Source: Nemertoderma westbladi (lineage: Eukaryota > Xenacoelomorpha > Nemertodermatida > Nemertodermatidae). Taken from it: a stretch of DNA of 41,500 nucleotides. The DNA lies in NCBI GenBank assembly GCA_032718475.1, contig JAUCBJ010001620.1, positions 1 through 41,500 of the forward strand, read 5' to 3'. This document shows, piece after piece, positions 1 through 11,990 of this stretch. The notes under the pieces are model-generated. The model was not told the origin of the DNA and did no database searches. It saw only the letters and a list, made by a program, of their open reading frames with translations. Positions within the stretch are counted from its first letter, which is position 1. Each line of letters begins with the position of its first letter. The position numbers and the translations under genes are program-made.

Positions 1-166
1 TTATTTACGTACATGATATTATTATAATATAAACATCAGTACAGACACGAACCGGAATAACTACAGTACACACAGTTTAAGGTAGGGTAAATCAATTAGC
101 ACAAAAGAAAACATTAAGATTCAGATTTAGAGTAAATTAAAGTAAGGTAATTATTATTAATATTCA

Positions 167-3100
167 TTAACTCGCAGAGACCACGCTCAACATCTCTTGT
201 ACCTCCTCGTGCGAAAAACCCACAACCTCTAAATCGCCACGCAAAACATTACCAAGTTCTTTACATACCGAAACCCTCCAATGACTACCATCTGGTACCG
301 CACTATAATTTAACTTAGAAACGATATGGGGCGAAATATCCTCTAAACAATTACAATTAGACAGGTTCGCAATCCTGCGCAAATTGGCACCTAATGAGCT
401 CCTACAATCATCGTACAAAAAAGTACTCAAAAACCGCACAGATAATTTACCCGAGTTTAATAGACTTTTTGCAAACTTAATTAAACGTAGACATAGCATT
501 ATCTTTGGATGCATACAATCTACAATCCCTTCTACAATGTATCGATGGGCATTAAACGGTAAACCCCATACCATACGGACATTTATATTCCAAGCTGTAA
601 AAAGTTTACTGCAATCACTTGAGAATAAATCCCACAACACCCCACCATAAAAACTAGTTGCATATAACTTTTGCACAACAGAGATAGTACTAGGTGTTGC
701 AAACCCAAATTCATGTCTCAATCCTGATAACTTACCTATAAACGCCCCCCTCTTACTTAAAACGTCCTGGTGTAAATCGCACTTATAATCTAAAATAACA
801 CCCAAATGCTTAGCTTGTTGAACCCAGGGAAGTAAGATCCCATTCACTTTTACACGTGCAGTAGGAGGCTGCCACGTCCTGCCGAAAGGTACACATTTCG
901 TTTTACATTTACGTAAATCAATATTTGTACTCAAACGCAACTTAAATTCAATACAAAAATCAACACAAATCTTTACCATAAACTGTAGACCAATGACAGA
1001 CGGGCATAGTAAAATCACATCATCAGCATAAGCAATACATCCAAAATAGTGAGCCCCAATAACACAACCTACTTTAGAACACCTCAATCTTATAATTAAA
1101 ATATTTAATACAATACAAAACAAGGTCGGTGAGATTACCGACCCTTGTCTCACCCCATTGGTCACTGAAAAATTGTGTGAATTTACATTGGACCATCGCA
1201 CAAAACAAGTCTGATTTCTGTAAATGAAAAATAAACACCTCAAAAATAATAAATTAAAACCCTTTTTAATTAGTTCTAGAAACAGTTGTTTCCATTGCAC
1301 CAGATCGAAAGCTTTTGTAAAGTCAATCAGGCAACTATACACAGGTGAACCATTCCTCATGTAATAATTAACTACCTCTGAAACTGTCCAAGTACACATA
1401 CTTGTACTTGACTTTGCAGTGAAACCAAACTGTAAATCGTCTAAATTCAATTTACTTCCTTCAGATAGAATAATGACCCATTCAAAAACCTTTAAAATCA
1501 AAGAGGCAATAGCAATCGCACGATAATTGTCTACCAGAGAAATATCACCTAACTTATCTTTTACTAAGGGTACTAAGGCTACTGATAGAAGACATTTAGA
1601 TAGGGAACCATGAATAAGAAAAGCATTAAATAACATACACAAATGTTTTTCAAGAACTTTACCACCATTAATAATTGCACCTGCATCAAAACTGTATGAC
1701 ACATCGGACTTATTCGACTTCAAATGCTGACGTGCATCATGTATAATATCTGTGGTTATAGTACACCTTGTACCGTTATAATCACCACTGAGTAACCCAG
1801 ACCTAATTTCCTTATCAACATTATCAAAATCAGCAGTAGGCGCATCTTGATTGTATAGTACCTTATAAACCTCTGCAAATTCAGCCGCAATACTTTGTGG
1901 ATCAGTTTCCCCATTTACACAATCACTAACCAAATTACAATTGCCCCGTAGTTTACGAATTTGTGCAAAAATGTCTGCGTTTCCGGTTACTGAAGCACGT
2001 AATAAATTTTCCCGTTTCACACGATCAGCTGAATTCTTAATCCGACGTACAGCATATTTATATTGTGCCCGAGTAGACTGTTTCATGTGAAATAAATTAC
2101 CTTGATTCCCATTGGGCCGGCCGGCAGCACACCACATTCCATACCAAAAAACAGCCTCTTGTTTATACGGCTTTACATACTGATTCCAACCCGGAATTTC
2201 CCTCCGCGTGTTTTCCCCTACCGATCCACCACTCTGCGGAAGTTCCTTAGATGCGGTTTCAATTGCATCTAAGATTTTCACAGACAAATTTTCTAAACAC
2301 AATCTATGATCTAAATCATTACAAAATATATCGCTACAGTTAATACACGGATTCTCTAAATTAATACCCGATAAACCAGCATCCAATTTTCGCTGAAAAT
2401 TTTCACGCTGAACTTCATTTGCTTTAGAAAAGTTAGACCTGATAGGATACACTGGATTCAACACATTACGATTTAGTGGCTCAATATAAAACTTAGCATA
2501 TACAGGGGAATGCCCCGATAAGTTAGCACCTGTATGCACTGAATCAGCCTCAAAACAATTATCGTGTAAAGCAGTACTTAAAATAAAGTGGTCTATAGTA
2601 GAAGTAAAGGTTCTACTATCTACGCAGTGCATATATGTATAGTCAATCGGTACCGAATCCCATAACACATTTAAATAATGTGTATCAATAAATTCCCGTA
2701 TATACCTTGTTTGTAACGTTAAACGGGAAAAATCAACGTTTAAATCACCGCACCACAAAAAATTACAATCTGTGTATTTGCTAAATAATTCGGAAATATC
2801 CTGCAACAATAACAGCGTATCGTCGGACAGCGAACTATTTGACTGCGTATCAACCGGAAAATAGCTATTAATTAACACAATATTATTATTGGACCCATTA
2901 CTACCCGGTAAGGATATTTGAATCCCTTGTATACGTTTATTATCACTGTCGATTTTTACCGGAGATATATACTTTGCAATCTCCCTTTTGTACAAAATAC
3001 ATAAGCCAGCACATTGCCTACCCACATGGTTAACGTTGTCTGCTGTGAAAAACGCTGGTAATATAGAAAATTACATGTTGGAAAATACTGTTTGAGTTTA

Positions 3101-3216
3101 TAACTGCAACTCTCTAAAATAAAAGTTTCTTGCAAGCAAACTATATCTGCACCCAATAATAAGGTATTAATGTAATCAACTTTATCTGGTGCTAATCCAG
3201 TCGAGTTATAAGACAC
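167..3216 (-). pseudogene. LINE ORF2: endonuclease/reverse transcriptase, frameshifted
   Basis: This would nick target DNA and reverse-transcribe the element RNA at the nick. The N-terminus lies in one frame (3216 to about 3050) and contains the LQET endonuclease motif. The rest (about 3050 to 167) is in another frame and carries the other endonuclease signatures (CGDLNVDF, STIDHFI, SGHSPVY). The RT palm follows, with DFTKAFD, GVRQGSVISPTLF and the catalytic YADD at about 1019-1030. The two frames join around a run of five A (plus strand) near 3050, so one indel there explains the break. No other stop interrupts about 950 codons, so the copy is fairly young. No RNase H or zinc-finger tail is evident after the RT thumb. 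The ORF that opens at 3025 begins with GTG, so it is a continuation and not a real start. Confidence 0.88.
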
Positions 3217-3289
3217 AACAGTAATATCAGAAGCGGCTCCTGCTTGTCTGGGTGTTGCCGTGTTAACAAGTTAGTAAGAATTCAAAGAG

Positions 3290-3637
3290 TTAAACATTAC
3301 CCCCCTGGGCCCCGGCTGGCGATTGAACTCTGTAACCAACCGCGTTATCATTATTATTATACCTCCGATGCTCCCAGAGACGCACACAAACATTGCGCGT
3401 CCAGACCTCTGGAACCAACACCTTCTCGATATCCTCGGGCTTTATTGAGACTTTAAAGCTTTTAGAACGAGCGTCCTTATGAGACTTAAGTTCGATGTCG
3501 GAAGCTGCAACAGTAACTCCCGCCTTATCCTCTAACCGGTTGACAATATCTTCTTTACTGGTGCTGTAATGACACATGAAGACGAATATATGCCCCGGCG
3601 CAGCCTTCAGGCTACCCCCGAAACCTGCACTCTAGTG
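3290..3637 (-). pseudogene. LINE ORF1 C-terminal fragment
   Basis: About 115 codons immediately upstream of ORF2 on the same strand, ending at a stop at 3290. The segment SFKVSIKPEDIEKVL followed by PEVWTRNVCVRLW is the type of sequence seen at the C-terminus of nucleic-acid-binding ORF1 proteins of invertebrate LINEs, whose consensus is roughly a SFKV strand followed by a WP-containing strand (from memory of the family). A short AAT/ATT microsatellite gives the run of Asn near the end. The N-terminal part is absent, as expected of 5' truncation. The methionine at 3577 is internal: an open frame with similar character continues upstream to about 3637. Confidence 0.6.
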
Positions 3638-5457
3638 CTGAGCCATGAAATAAAAATATATTCGAGAAGGGTACCAGAATGGCACCACAGAACCTAAATT
3701 TACATGCTATACTGTATAATTGGTATTTGCGATGTTGGATTGCCCATTGCATTTTAAGAAAAGTCACGAACTCTCGGTTTCCCAACAAACCTGGCTCATA
3801 AAGACACAGATACAAGACACAAGACATAAATATGAAAATATACGAAAGACATAAAAGAATAAGAAAGACATAAATACTTGTGTCTTGATGGCTAACCTTC
3901 CATGGGTGCTAGAAGTCGCGGTTTTGTATGGGTGGGTGGGAAGGGGAGGGGGGGGGGGGAGGGGCAGGTTCGTTTCACGCTGCGTTTCTAGTCTCCAAAA
4001 TAGTCTATTCCTCAAAATATTAGGCTTTGTACAGTATTTATTGATGGGATTTCTGTGTAGGCCTATTTGAATTGTCTAAGTTTTTACACTGCAGCATTGC
4101 AGGGAGAGGGTACCGGTAGGTATATAAATTTATTTATTTTAATATCATTTACTGAATCGACTCAGCATAAGATATTTTTCATATTTCAGACAAATTGAGC
4201 AGACTGCGATCTTGATTTTCTATAAAACTCAAATTAACTGTCAATAACTACCTACAGTACTTGCCATCAATCTCATACTGTATACTGCACTGCGGTACCG
4301 TCTGTGCCTTTGGGTTGCGGTGCAGATTAAAAGGGCTGAACATGTACTGTCACCGTTTCTTTGATTGATTGGATGTTGTTGTTAAATTTCTCAAATACTG
4401 ATTTTGTGATACAATCGCTCATTTTTAATGTGATCGCATTACGATCATTGCATCTCATAATTGAGCCTCGTGCTGCGCGAAGTCCCCACGAACGTGTAAT
4501 ATACGTGGGGAATAAACCCGTTAATTAGGAATACTTCACATACACGTCGTTCAGTTAAATTCAATCGCTGCAAGGTTAATATTTGCCACTGTTGAACATT
4601 TCAACTGTGAAGTGTAGTTAGTAATCGACTGTAATTTGAACGCGCCTTTAACATTGGAAGAATCGGTAACAATTATTCTTACAGGAATCAACGTATTTTT
4701 TTCAAAATTTAGATATAGATATATTTTTCTCTCGAACCCAAGCAATATTTCTTACGCTTCTCTTATACCGAGTTAGAATATTTCAATTGATCTTTATTGC
4801 TTAATTCAATTGTAGAATTAATTTTTGTAGGTAATATTTGAGCTGTAATCAACCTGTTTTTGTTGAAGAAAATTAAATAATAAAAATTGTCTTGACTCGG
4901 GGTAATATATTTACAAATAAATATACCAACACTACATCACACTTTACCTTTTATTGTAGAGTAATAAAGTTACAGTAGTGTGCCTTTAAGCAGTATACGG
5001 CTTCAGTAAACTAAGATAGGCCTAGGTATAAACAATGATTGTAAATTGCAAAGTTCAATTCTATGCCTAATTGTCTTAATTCGAAATATCATCCACTTTG
5101 ACTAAACCATTGATTGGTAAGATGATGTTCACACATTGGAGAAAAGATAGAAACGTATGGACGGACAGGTCAGATATGGGCGATGTCGATCTCACAAGTA
5201 ACGAACTAACTGTACTGTGTGTGCTGATTTGTGTGTACTTTGTGGCGGCGCAATTTTGTCGACAAGCCGGCACAGCATTCTTAAAAATGCAGCTGCAATG
5301 CAGCATGCCGATCCTAGTAGTAGTGTGCTGAAGCTCAATGTGTTCTTTACAAACCCACTAATACGTCATTAAAGAGACATACAGTATAGTACTGTACAGT
5401 AGGGTACTGGTAGGCCCCTACATCATTTCCATACAGTATTTACTATATACATACAAG
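3638..5457. other. Intergenic, no gene seen
   Basis: AT-rich sequence without a convincing gene on either strand. It contains a G-tract with interruptions near 3936-3965 and several TA-bounded motifs (TACAGTA/TACTGTA at about 3708, 4030, 4254, 4277, 4973 and 5381-5400; TAGGCCTA at about 4058 and 5016; TACCGGTA near 4110). The short open frames have no recognisable motif. Confidence 0.6.
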
Positions 5458-5887
5458 GGGTGACTCTGACTACAAAACAAAGACACAAGAACCAAATACA
5501 TAATAACGACCTGCATAATATTGTACCATGTGTTAACTTTCGTTTATTGTTTTGGTTCCCCCAACACGCCTCTGTAACCCGCCCCTTTAAATGACAATGG
5601 CACCTAACGCTCTTTGGGACCTGTACAAAACAAAGAGGTAAAGTCGCGTTACGTCGCAAAGAGCGTTAGCCCCCTAGATCCCTTCCAATTAGGTCCCGAA
5701 GAACGATAGGTCCCATTGCCTTAAGAGCATTAGGTCCCATTGCCATGTAAAGGAGCAGGTTAGTGAAGGAGCAAGTTACAGAGGCGTGTTGGGGGAACCA
5801 AAACAATAAACGAAAGTTAACACATGTGTTTTGTACAGGTGTGTATTATTTGGGTCTTGGGTCTTTGTTTTGTAGTCACTCTACAGT
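5458..5887. mobile_element. MITE with long inverted repeats, 430 bp
   Basis: The ends are inverted copies sharing TGACTACAAAACAAAGAC (left from about 5468, right ending about 5878). A perfect 48-bp inverted repeat lies inside, at 5531-5578 and 5775-5822. The element is flanked by ATACAAG (5451-5457 and 5888-5894). The paralogous locus near 25,990 has a single ATACAAG followed by the same ACRAGACAA downstream sequence, so it acts as an empty site and supports a 7-bp (or 6-bp) target duplication. There is no coding capacity. Related fragments occur at 19,129-19,345. The superfamily is not determined. Confidence 0.8.
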
Positions 5888-6005
5888 ATACAAGACGAGA
5901 CAATAGTGTATTTATAGAATATTTGAATAATCATTAAACTTGTATAATTATTTTAAATGAATTTCCATCACCATAAGCCACGCAAATGTCAATGAAAAGA
6001 AAGAG

Positions 6006-6653
6006 TTAGCAAAGTCCCAACTCAATCAGAGACACAATCACCACACCAACCATTCGACCATATATGGTAGATCCCGCACTGACTGAGGTTGTTGTATCTT
6101 CAGACGATGTTTCAGACGTTTTGGTTGTGGTAACTTCGGATTCGTCCTGATGAAAATCTGAGTGATTCCAATCAATAGAACCGTCGCTATTTTTGTATTC
6201 ATTTTCCCACTGAACGCCTGCCTGAACTATGGCTTCACAGGCATCACTTCCCTGGCAACAGACCTTCTGGCAACGAGCCTTAGTAATGTCCGCAGCTGAT
6301 ATCTCTTGTTGTACATACTGTGTGAAATTCGATTGGTCTCCCGTACAATCTTCCTCATTCAAATCTTTGAGACATTCTGACTCGCACATGTAGTATCGTG
6401 TGTGTCCCAATACTCGTATTATTGGGTTTTGCAGTGGCCCACCCAATACCTGAAAGAAGGTGACTGAACAGGTAGCGCAATCTTCACGAATTTCGCCATC
6501 GGTTGCCAATGGCTGATTTTTGAAGTTAATATTTTTGTCTGGGTCGTTTGCGATGCTCGAACCAAAGGAAAGGTCGTCTTTGCATGTTGCAGTACCGGCG
6601 CCAGCAGTAAGAACTGGTAGGGCGAATACTGCCCATAGAAGTACTGCTTCCAT
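6006..6653 (-). CDS. Secreted ten-cysteine protein, probably GPI-anchored (copy A)
   Basis: 215 aa, starting at the ATG at 6653; the GTG six codons upstream is not used because the hydrophobic signal peptide begins at this Met (EAVLLWAVFALPVLTAG). The mature region has ten cysteines at 24, 59, 62, 90, 94, 103, 128, 132, 133 and 139, ending in a C-x3-CC-x5-C cluster. A Ser/Thr-rich stalk (about 170-198) follows, then a short hydrophobic C-terminus after a small-residue SAGS stretch, which suggests a GPI-anchor signal. N-glycosylation sequons are at N109 (NFT) and N163 (NHS). Cysteine number, the terminal CC cluster and the GPI tail recall Ly6/uPAR three-finger proteins, but the 34-residue gap after Cys1 is long and the Asn that usually follows the last Cys is absent, so this is a guess. 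The hydrophobic tail contains a Glu that copy B replaces with Gly. Single exon. It could be one exon of a larger gene, but start, signal peptide and stop are all present. Confidence 0.8.
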   Translation of the reverse strand: MEAVLLWAVFALPVLTAGAGTATCKDDLSFGSSIANDPDKNINFKNQPLATDGEIREDCATCSVTFFQVLGGPLQNPIIRVLGHTRYYMCESECLKDLNEEDCTGDQSNFTQYVQQEISAADITKARCQKVCCQGSDACEAIVQAGVQWENEYKNSDGSIDWNHSDFHQDESEVTTTKTSETSSEDTTTSVSAGSTIYGRMVGVVIVSLIELGLC

Positions 6654-9600
6654 TGAATATAAAGCAACCACTATATACTGTTATCGACAACAACTATGGA
6701 AGGTCTATAGTGATTTAACCATGTTAATGTTCTAACACAAATCTATTACTTATCGTAGGGGCCTACTGGCATCCAATAGAATATAAAGTAGGCCTACTTG
6801 ACGAAATCAAATCCTCGTTTAGGTATTGATTCAAATCGGGTAAAAAATTCGACATATGCTTTGATGATTCATTAATTGAACCCCGGCCCCTTTATTACAG
6901 TTAAGTAAAATATCTTTAAAATTATTTGCGACTCAACTGAAATAATAAATATATACACTGACATAATTTTAATATTAGGCCTACGCTAAAATCAAATCAG
7001 GGATGCACATAAAATTAAAATACCCAGATTCAAGTTCAATCTACAAAGTCAGTGATCTATCACGCCTTGGCTTGATTGATTCTCTAGATTGCATCTACCT
7101 GACTGCAAATTTTGTGATAATATTAATAATAATTTATATAGCGCCTTTCTGGACATTACTTCTAGGCGCTACTGTATTATGTTGTATTGTATTAGCCTAT
7201 ACAACTGTAGTGATGTTTAAGTAGAGTACTGTATGTTAAATTGCTAGCAATTAATTGTGGTAAGCCAAGCTTCCAGCCTCCTATATGCAATAGTCCTAAT
7301 TAATAATTTTGCCCTCAGCCTATTTAATTTGTAAAATAGAGTAGTTTCATAGTACTACATGAATCTGCACCCACCGAATTTAAAAAATCTGGATCGAAAA
7401 CATGGTAGTGGAGCTGAGTGGCTTAGTGACAAAAGTGGAAAACCAGCCAACATTTTTTTGTAAGTTCCTTTGGGTATATACAATACTGTAGGCGTACAGT
7501 AGATGACAACCAATCCCATGCTCCAAAAAATCCGACAATATTTCATAACGTACTTTCAATTTCATGTTTAGTTCCTTAGCAAACATTGATTTTACATAGC
7601 AAAAAAGTAGCTATTGGTGAGACGTTTCCTAAATTTTGAGAAAACGAACTTTAGTCCAATGACTATCGTACTGGACTGAACTCACTGCAACCTTGTCCCC
7701 TAAAAATATACCCGATGTTTCATAAACTATTGTGATTATTAAAAACGTTGGCAATATTGTGGAATCCCATCTTTCCTCTGTCGTCAGGTGGAGGTTACCA
7801 TTATGATTCGTTGTGAATATCTGGAATTGGAAGGTTGTCATGGAGATCGAAAATGAATGGATATATTACCTAAAATGAATACATCAATCCCAATATTAAT
7901 AAATGTTAAATGGCCGTTAACATTAGTAGAAATTATCAAGTTTCCTTGCAGATCAATTCTATATGTATATTTCTTTAGAATTTCCAGCAATAAATATATG
8001 ATTAACTACAAATATTTTTGGAGCATGTGATTTTTGACATATGCATAGTTACACCTACTCATAAAAATACTTTTGGAAATTTCATCTCAATTTTTTAATG
8101 TGCCACTCCACTATGGCGGACCTCCATTATTTATAAAATAATAAAAAAAAACCATGTGGTGCCCATCCCAGGTGAAAATAAATATTTATTTTAATTCGGT
8201 TTATAATATATTTTAAATTTAGTTATATTTAAAATTGTCGCTAAATTAAGATTACTTTCTACCCACAATATAACACTGCTTAGGCCTACAGTATACCAGT
8301 TTACCGGTCCTGATAGCAGCATTACAATTGACCAGCTAATATTTAACAAATGTACATAACTTATTAAAGGTACCGAAAGGTGGGGGCCGGGCGGTACCTA
8401 CTGTATACCTTGTTAGTGCTGTTAAAAACGAAGTAGTCATATCGTATACCACACAACCTGGAATAGTCAAGGAGTTTCATTTTTTCTTGAAATGTCGGCG
8501 AAATATCTGGGAATATTTCTAAAAAACGATAAATCAGGGAAAAGACGGGAAATTTGATAAACTGGTGATTGATTGATTGACATAGGTGTATGTATTGTAT
8601 AGTATAGGCCTATCATAAGCGAACATGTGTACAATTTTATCTGCTCGTTTCGCCCACCATTCTTATCCATTTACTCACATCACTACCTATGTACATAATA
8701 AGTACACTCTATTTGCTTTTTTATCAATAGGCCTATGGTCTCTTGTGGTAGGAGCCTAGTTTGCCGATATCTTTCTTCATATTAAAAGACTCGCTAACAA
8801 TGTCCCAATGTGTAACAATAGGTTCCACCTTGGTGTAGTGGTCGCATTGAATACAAATTGCATACGCATGAATACACATGCATGCAATTGAATACGCATT
8901 GGACACAAAATTTACTTTTTTTACTTTATTTTATGTCTATGTATTTTTTTTTTGTAATAAAATAAAGCGAGTGAATAAGAAAAAGCGGCCAATATAATAT
9001 ATTTCATAAAAATGTAGTGAGAGAATTTTTTCAAAAACTCAGGGATTGAATTGAACTTTCAATATTTATTTCCTCCTTGGTCCACGGATTGTTGTTTTAA
9101 ATTTCCCTTCATTTGTTGGTTCAAGCGTTTGATAAAATATACCACTGTTTATTATTTCAACGTCTATACAAATGTATAATTCCATTAGTCCAGATAGCCA
9201 GGTTTTCAGTTCTGTTTGAACAGTTCGATGCCGTGTACTGAAGGATACAGTACTACTGTATCTATTGGTCTGAAAACATTTTATACTTTAATTCCTATTA
9301 TAAAGTTTGACAAATTTCAGAATAAAATATTGCGGATTCTGTTTTTAATTTTTTATATGCAATTGGATTTTCAACAGCAGTGTATCGCAGTATCACAATT
9401 TTTGAATAAAACTAAATAAATACATATAGGCAGGCCTACTTCTTGTAAAGTACTTTTCATAGTAATATTTTCACTACATTCATTTTTTTACTCGGATCAG
9501 CAAACTCTAATGTGATAGGCCTAGTTTAATTTTAAACAAAAGTTTGTAAATAGTACATGTTACTCTATAAATTTTAAAGGATGGAAATGTTATTACAATA

Positions 9601-9878
9601 TGAGATCATCGATTGATGTAGGCGCTACCAGTACAGAACATATGTACAGAACAATGTTACTGTAGTAATTGTGAGTGCCGTAGCTTTGTGTATAAGGCAT
9701 TGAGGGTATAATTGATTCTTGAGGGAGGAGGCTCAATTAAAAATAATGTGAAAACCCACAGTGTAGCCTAGCAGGAGTTTTTTATATTCCTGTATGTTGG
9801 GAAGCAAACATATGTACTGTAGGCCTAGTACATTAAATTAATCCGTGGTGGTATTATTAGAAGCATGATTTAACATAC
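6654..9878. other. Intergenic, no gene seen
   Basis: About 3.2 kb of AT-rich sequence. It begins with the upstream region of the copy A gene, which resembles that of copy B for about 90 bases. Near 7125-7150 there is an AAT-rich stretch running into TTTATATAGCGCC, a motif I know as a common tail or border of invertebrate short interspersed repeats; no complete element can be delimited. TAGGCCTA occurs at about 6788, 6976, 8281, 8604, 8729, 9517 and 9822. Short open frames lack family motifs. Confidence 0.55.
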
Positions 9879-9882
9879 AGTA

Positions 9883-9922
9883 CGGCCCTTATATTCCAAA
9901 ACCGTGTATCTCGATTTTTGAC
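9883..9922 (+). repeat. Left terminal inverted repeat of the 3.9-kb transposon
   Basis: Begins CGGCCCTTATATTCC and reads inward to the motif AAAACCGTGTATCTC. It matches the reverse complement of 13747-13786 with two mismatches, at positions 31 and 39 of the repeat. AGTA precedes it. Confidence 0.88.
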
Positions 9923-10270
9923 GAAAATGACATATTTATATATTTGGAATCAGAATTTCAAGGCGCATCTTTCTATCCAGGTCCCGAAGCTTGAAAATCA
10001 AATGCAAAGAAAATAGTTTGCGACCAAAACCGTGTATCTCAATATTTTTTGAAGCAATTTTTAATCAAAACCATTTATCTGAGAAAAATTAACCGAAAAA
10101 AATTAACTGACCAATAGGATGCAAGATCTCCATGATTATTAATTTATCAAAACAGTGTATCTCTGTTTCGGAAATTCGTTTAATTTATCAAAACCATCTA
10201 TCTGGAGATAGACGGTTTTGGACCACCTCTAGAACAAATCTTTCTCAGATAGACGGTTTTGATTACAAAT
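9893..10270. promoter_or_regulatory. Subterminal motif array, left (probable transposase-binding sites)
   Basis: Variants of the end motif CAAAACCGTGTATCTC recur at about 9897, 10024, 10066 (CCATTTATCTG), 10147 (CAGTGTATCTC) and 10189 (CCATCTATCTG), then in inverted orientation at about 10204 and 10245 (AGATAGACGGTTTTG). The pair at 10189-10220 faces each other and forms a near palindrome. Repeats of the terminal motif inside the ends are typical transposase-binding arrays; binding is inferred. Confidence 0.6.
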
Positions 10271-10732
10271 TCAATGTTCAATAAATGTTCTAGATATATT
10301 TCAAAACACAGTTAACTGGTCATTTAGTCTGAACAATTCGTTTGCAATTGTCGCGGCCAGCTACCGTTTACCGGTAGTTAATTCATAAATCAACAATTCA
10401 GGCATTAACAAACTACACAAAGCGTTATGATAACATATTGTATAGTTTCAGTTTAGGTAAACAACCATGAGAGTTTAGGTAACAAGAGTTTACCAGTTGG
10501 TTGTGTTACTGTACCATACCGTTTTGTCATCTATAAGCAATTCATCGATCAAAGAATCAGAACAACAGTTTTTTTAAACACTTTCTTGACTCTTGGTAGC
10601 AAGCCAGTTTGTTTATTTTATATCAAGCATAGCACTGATATTCGTGTAAGTAAACAATGTCTGCCACACGCAAACAATATCCTCTACGGAGGAAGGCTAT
10701 ACCCCCTAATGATTCCAATGCTTCTGGTAAAT

Positions 10733-11990
10733 GGTGACGTTGGAGGGGGACATACAGAGATGAGTGGAAGTGGTGACGTTGGAGGGGGACATACAGAGGA
10801 GAGTGGGAGTGGTGACGTTGGAGGGGGACATACAGAGGGGAGTGTGAGTGGTGATGTTGGAGGGGGACATACAGAGGGGAGTGGGAGTAGTGACGTTGGA
10901 GGGGGACATACGGAGGAGAGTGGGAGTGGTGACGTTTGAGGGGGACATACAGAGGGGAGTGGGAGTGGTGACGTTGGACGGGGACATACAGAGGGGAGTG
11001 TGAGTGGTGATGTTGGAGGAGGACATACAGAGGTGAGTGGGAGTGGTGACGTTGGAGGGGGACATACGGAGGAGAGTGGGAGTGGTGACGTTGGAGGGGG
11101 ACATACAGAGGGGAGTGGGAGTGGTGACGTTGGAGGGGGACATACGGAGGAGAGTGGGAGTGGTGACGTTGGAGGGGGACATACAGAGGGGAGTGGGAGT
11201 GGTGACGTTGGAGGGGGACATACAGAGGGGAGTGGGAGTGGTGACGTTGGAGGGGGACATACAGAGGGGAGTGGGAGTGGTGACGTTGGAGGGGGACATA
11301 CAGAGGGGAGTGGGAGTGGTGACGTTGGAGGGGGACATACGGAGGAGAGTGGGAGTGGTGACGTTGGAGGGGGACATACAGAGGGGAGTGGGAGTGGTGA
11401 CGTTGGAGGGGGACATACAGAGGGGAGTGGGAGTGGTGACGTTGGAGGGGGACATACAGAGGGGAGTGGGAGTGGTGACGTTGGAGGGGGACATACAGAG
11501 GGGAGTGGGAGTGGTGATGTTGGAGGGGGACATACGGAGGAGAGTGGGAGTGGTGACGTTGGAGGGGGGCATACAGAGGGGAGTGGGAGTGGTGACGTTG
11601 GAGGGGGACATACAGAGGGGAGTGGGAGTGGTGACGTTGGAGGGGGACATACAGAGGGGAGTGGGAGTGGTGACGTTGGAGGGGGATATACAGAGGGGAG
11701 TGGGAGTGGGGACGTTGGAGGGGGACATACAGAGTGGAGTGTGAGTGGTGATGTTGGAGGGGGATATACAGAGGAGAGTGGGAGTGGTGACGTTGGAGGG
11801 GGACATACAGAGGGGAGTGGGAGTGGTGATGTTGGAGGGGGATATACAGAGGAGAGTGGGAGTGGTGACGTTGGAGGGGGACATACAGAGGGGAGTGTGA
11901 GTGGTGACGTTGGAGGGGGATATATTGAGGGGAGTGGTGACATTGGAGGGGGACGTACTGAGGGGATTGGGAGTAGTGGCGTTGGAGGGG
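10733..11990. repeat. 39-bp minisatellite, ~32 units, inside the transposon
   Basis: Unit about 39 bp, close to GGTGACGTTGGAGGGGGACA plus the 19 bases that follow it. 39 is a multiple of three, so the array stays open in several frames on both strands. In the frame of the downstream transposase it reads [13 protein letters not shown] repeats. One unit near 10,936 has GGA changed to TGA, and the next-to-last units are shorter. Variants (ACGGAGGAGAG against ACAGAGGGGAG) alternate in blocks, which suggests unit duplication. The long minus-strand frames over the array are by-products of the period. Confidence 0.93.

Larger units (their letters stand above)
1..3637 (-). mobile_element. Non-LTR (LINE) retrotransposon, 5'-truncated copy
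   Basis: A minus-strand LINE-like element. From right to left it contains the C-terminal part of an ORF1 protein, an apurinic-type endonuclease and a reverse transcriptase, followed by about 166 bases of probable 3' UTR to the window edge. No poly(A) or other 3' tail is visible, so the 3' end is probably outside the window. The right limit is set by a TAG codon in the ORF1 frame near 3640 and may not be the true truncation point. The ORF1-endonuclease-RT order fits the Jockey/CR1/L2 group of LINEs; the exact clade cannot be assigned by eye. The copy is inactive because ORF2 is frameshifted. Confidence 0.85.

Noticed and set aside
3764-4015. Proline-rich and hydrophobic minus-strand frame
   Set aside because: Its proline run comes from a G-tract; no domain.
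4465-4495. CGTGCTGCGCGAAGTCCC, one mismatch from the E-box minisatellite core
   Set aside because: An isolated 18-base match without the rest of the unit; may be chance.
7003-7224. 73-aa frame with a hydrophobic stretch
   Set aside because: Overlaps an AAT/TATATAGCGCC interspersed-repeat motif; no homologue recognised, and the hydrophobicity follows from AT-rich DNA.
8815-8860. TTGGTGTAGTGGTCGCATTG, similar to a tRNA A box
   Set aside because: No B box at a suitable distance and no foldable tRNA.
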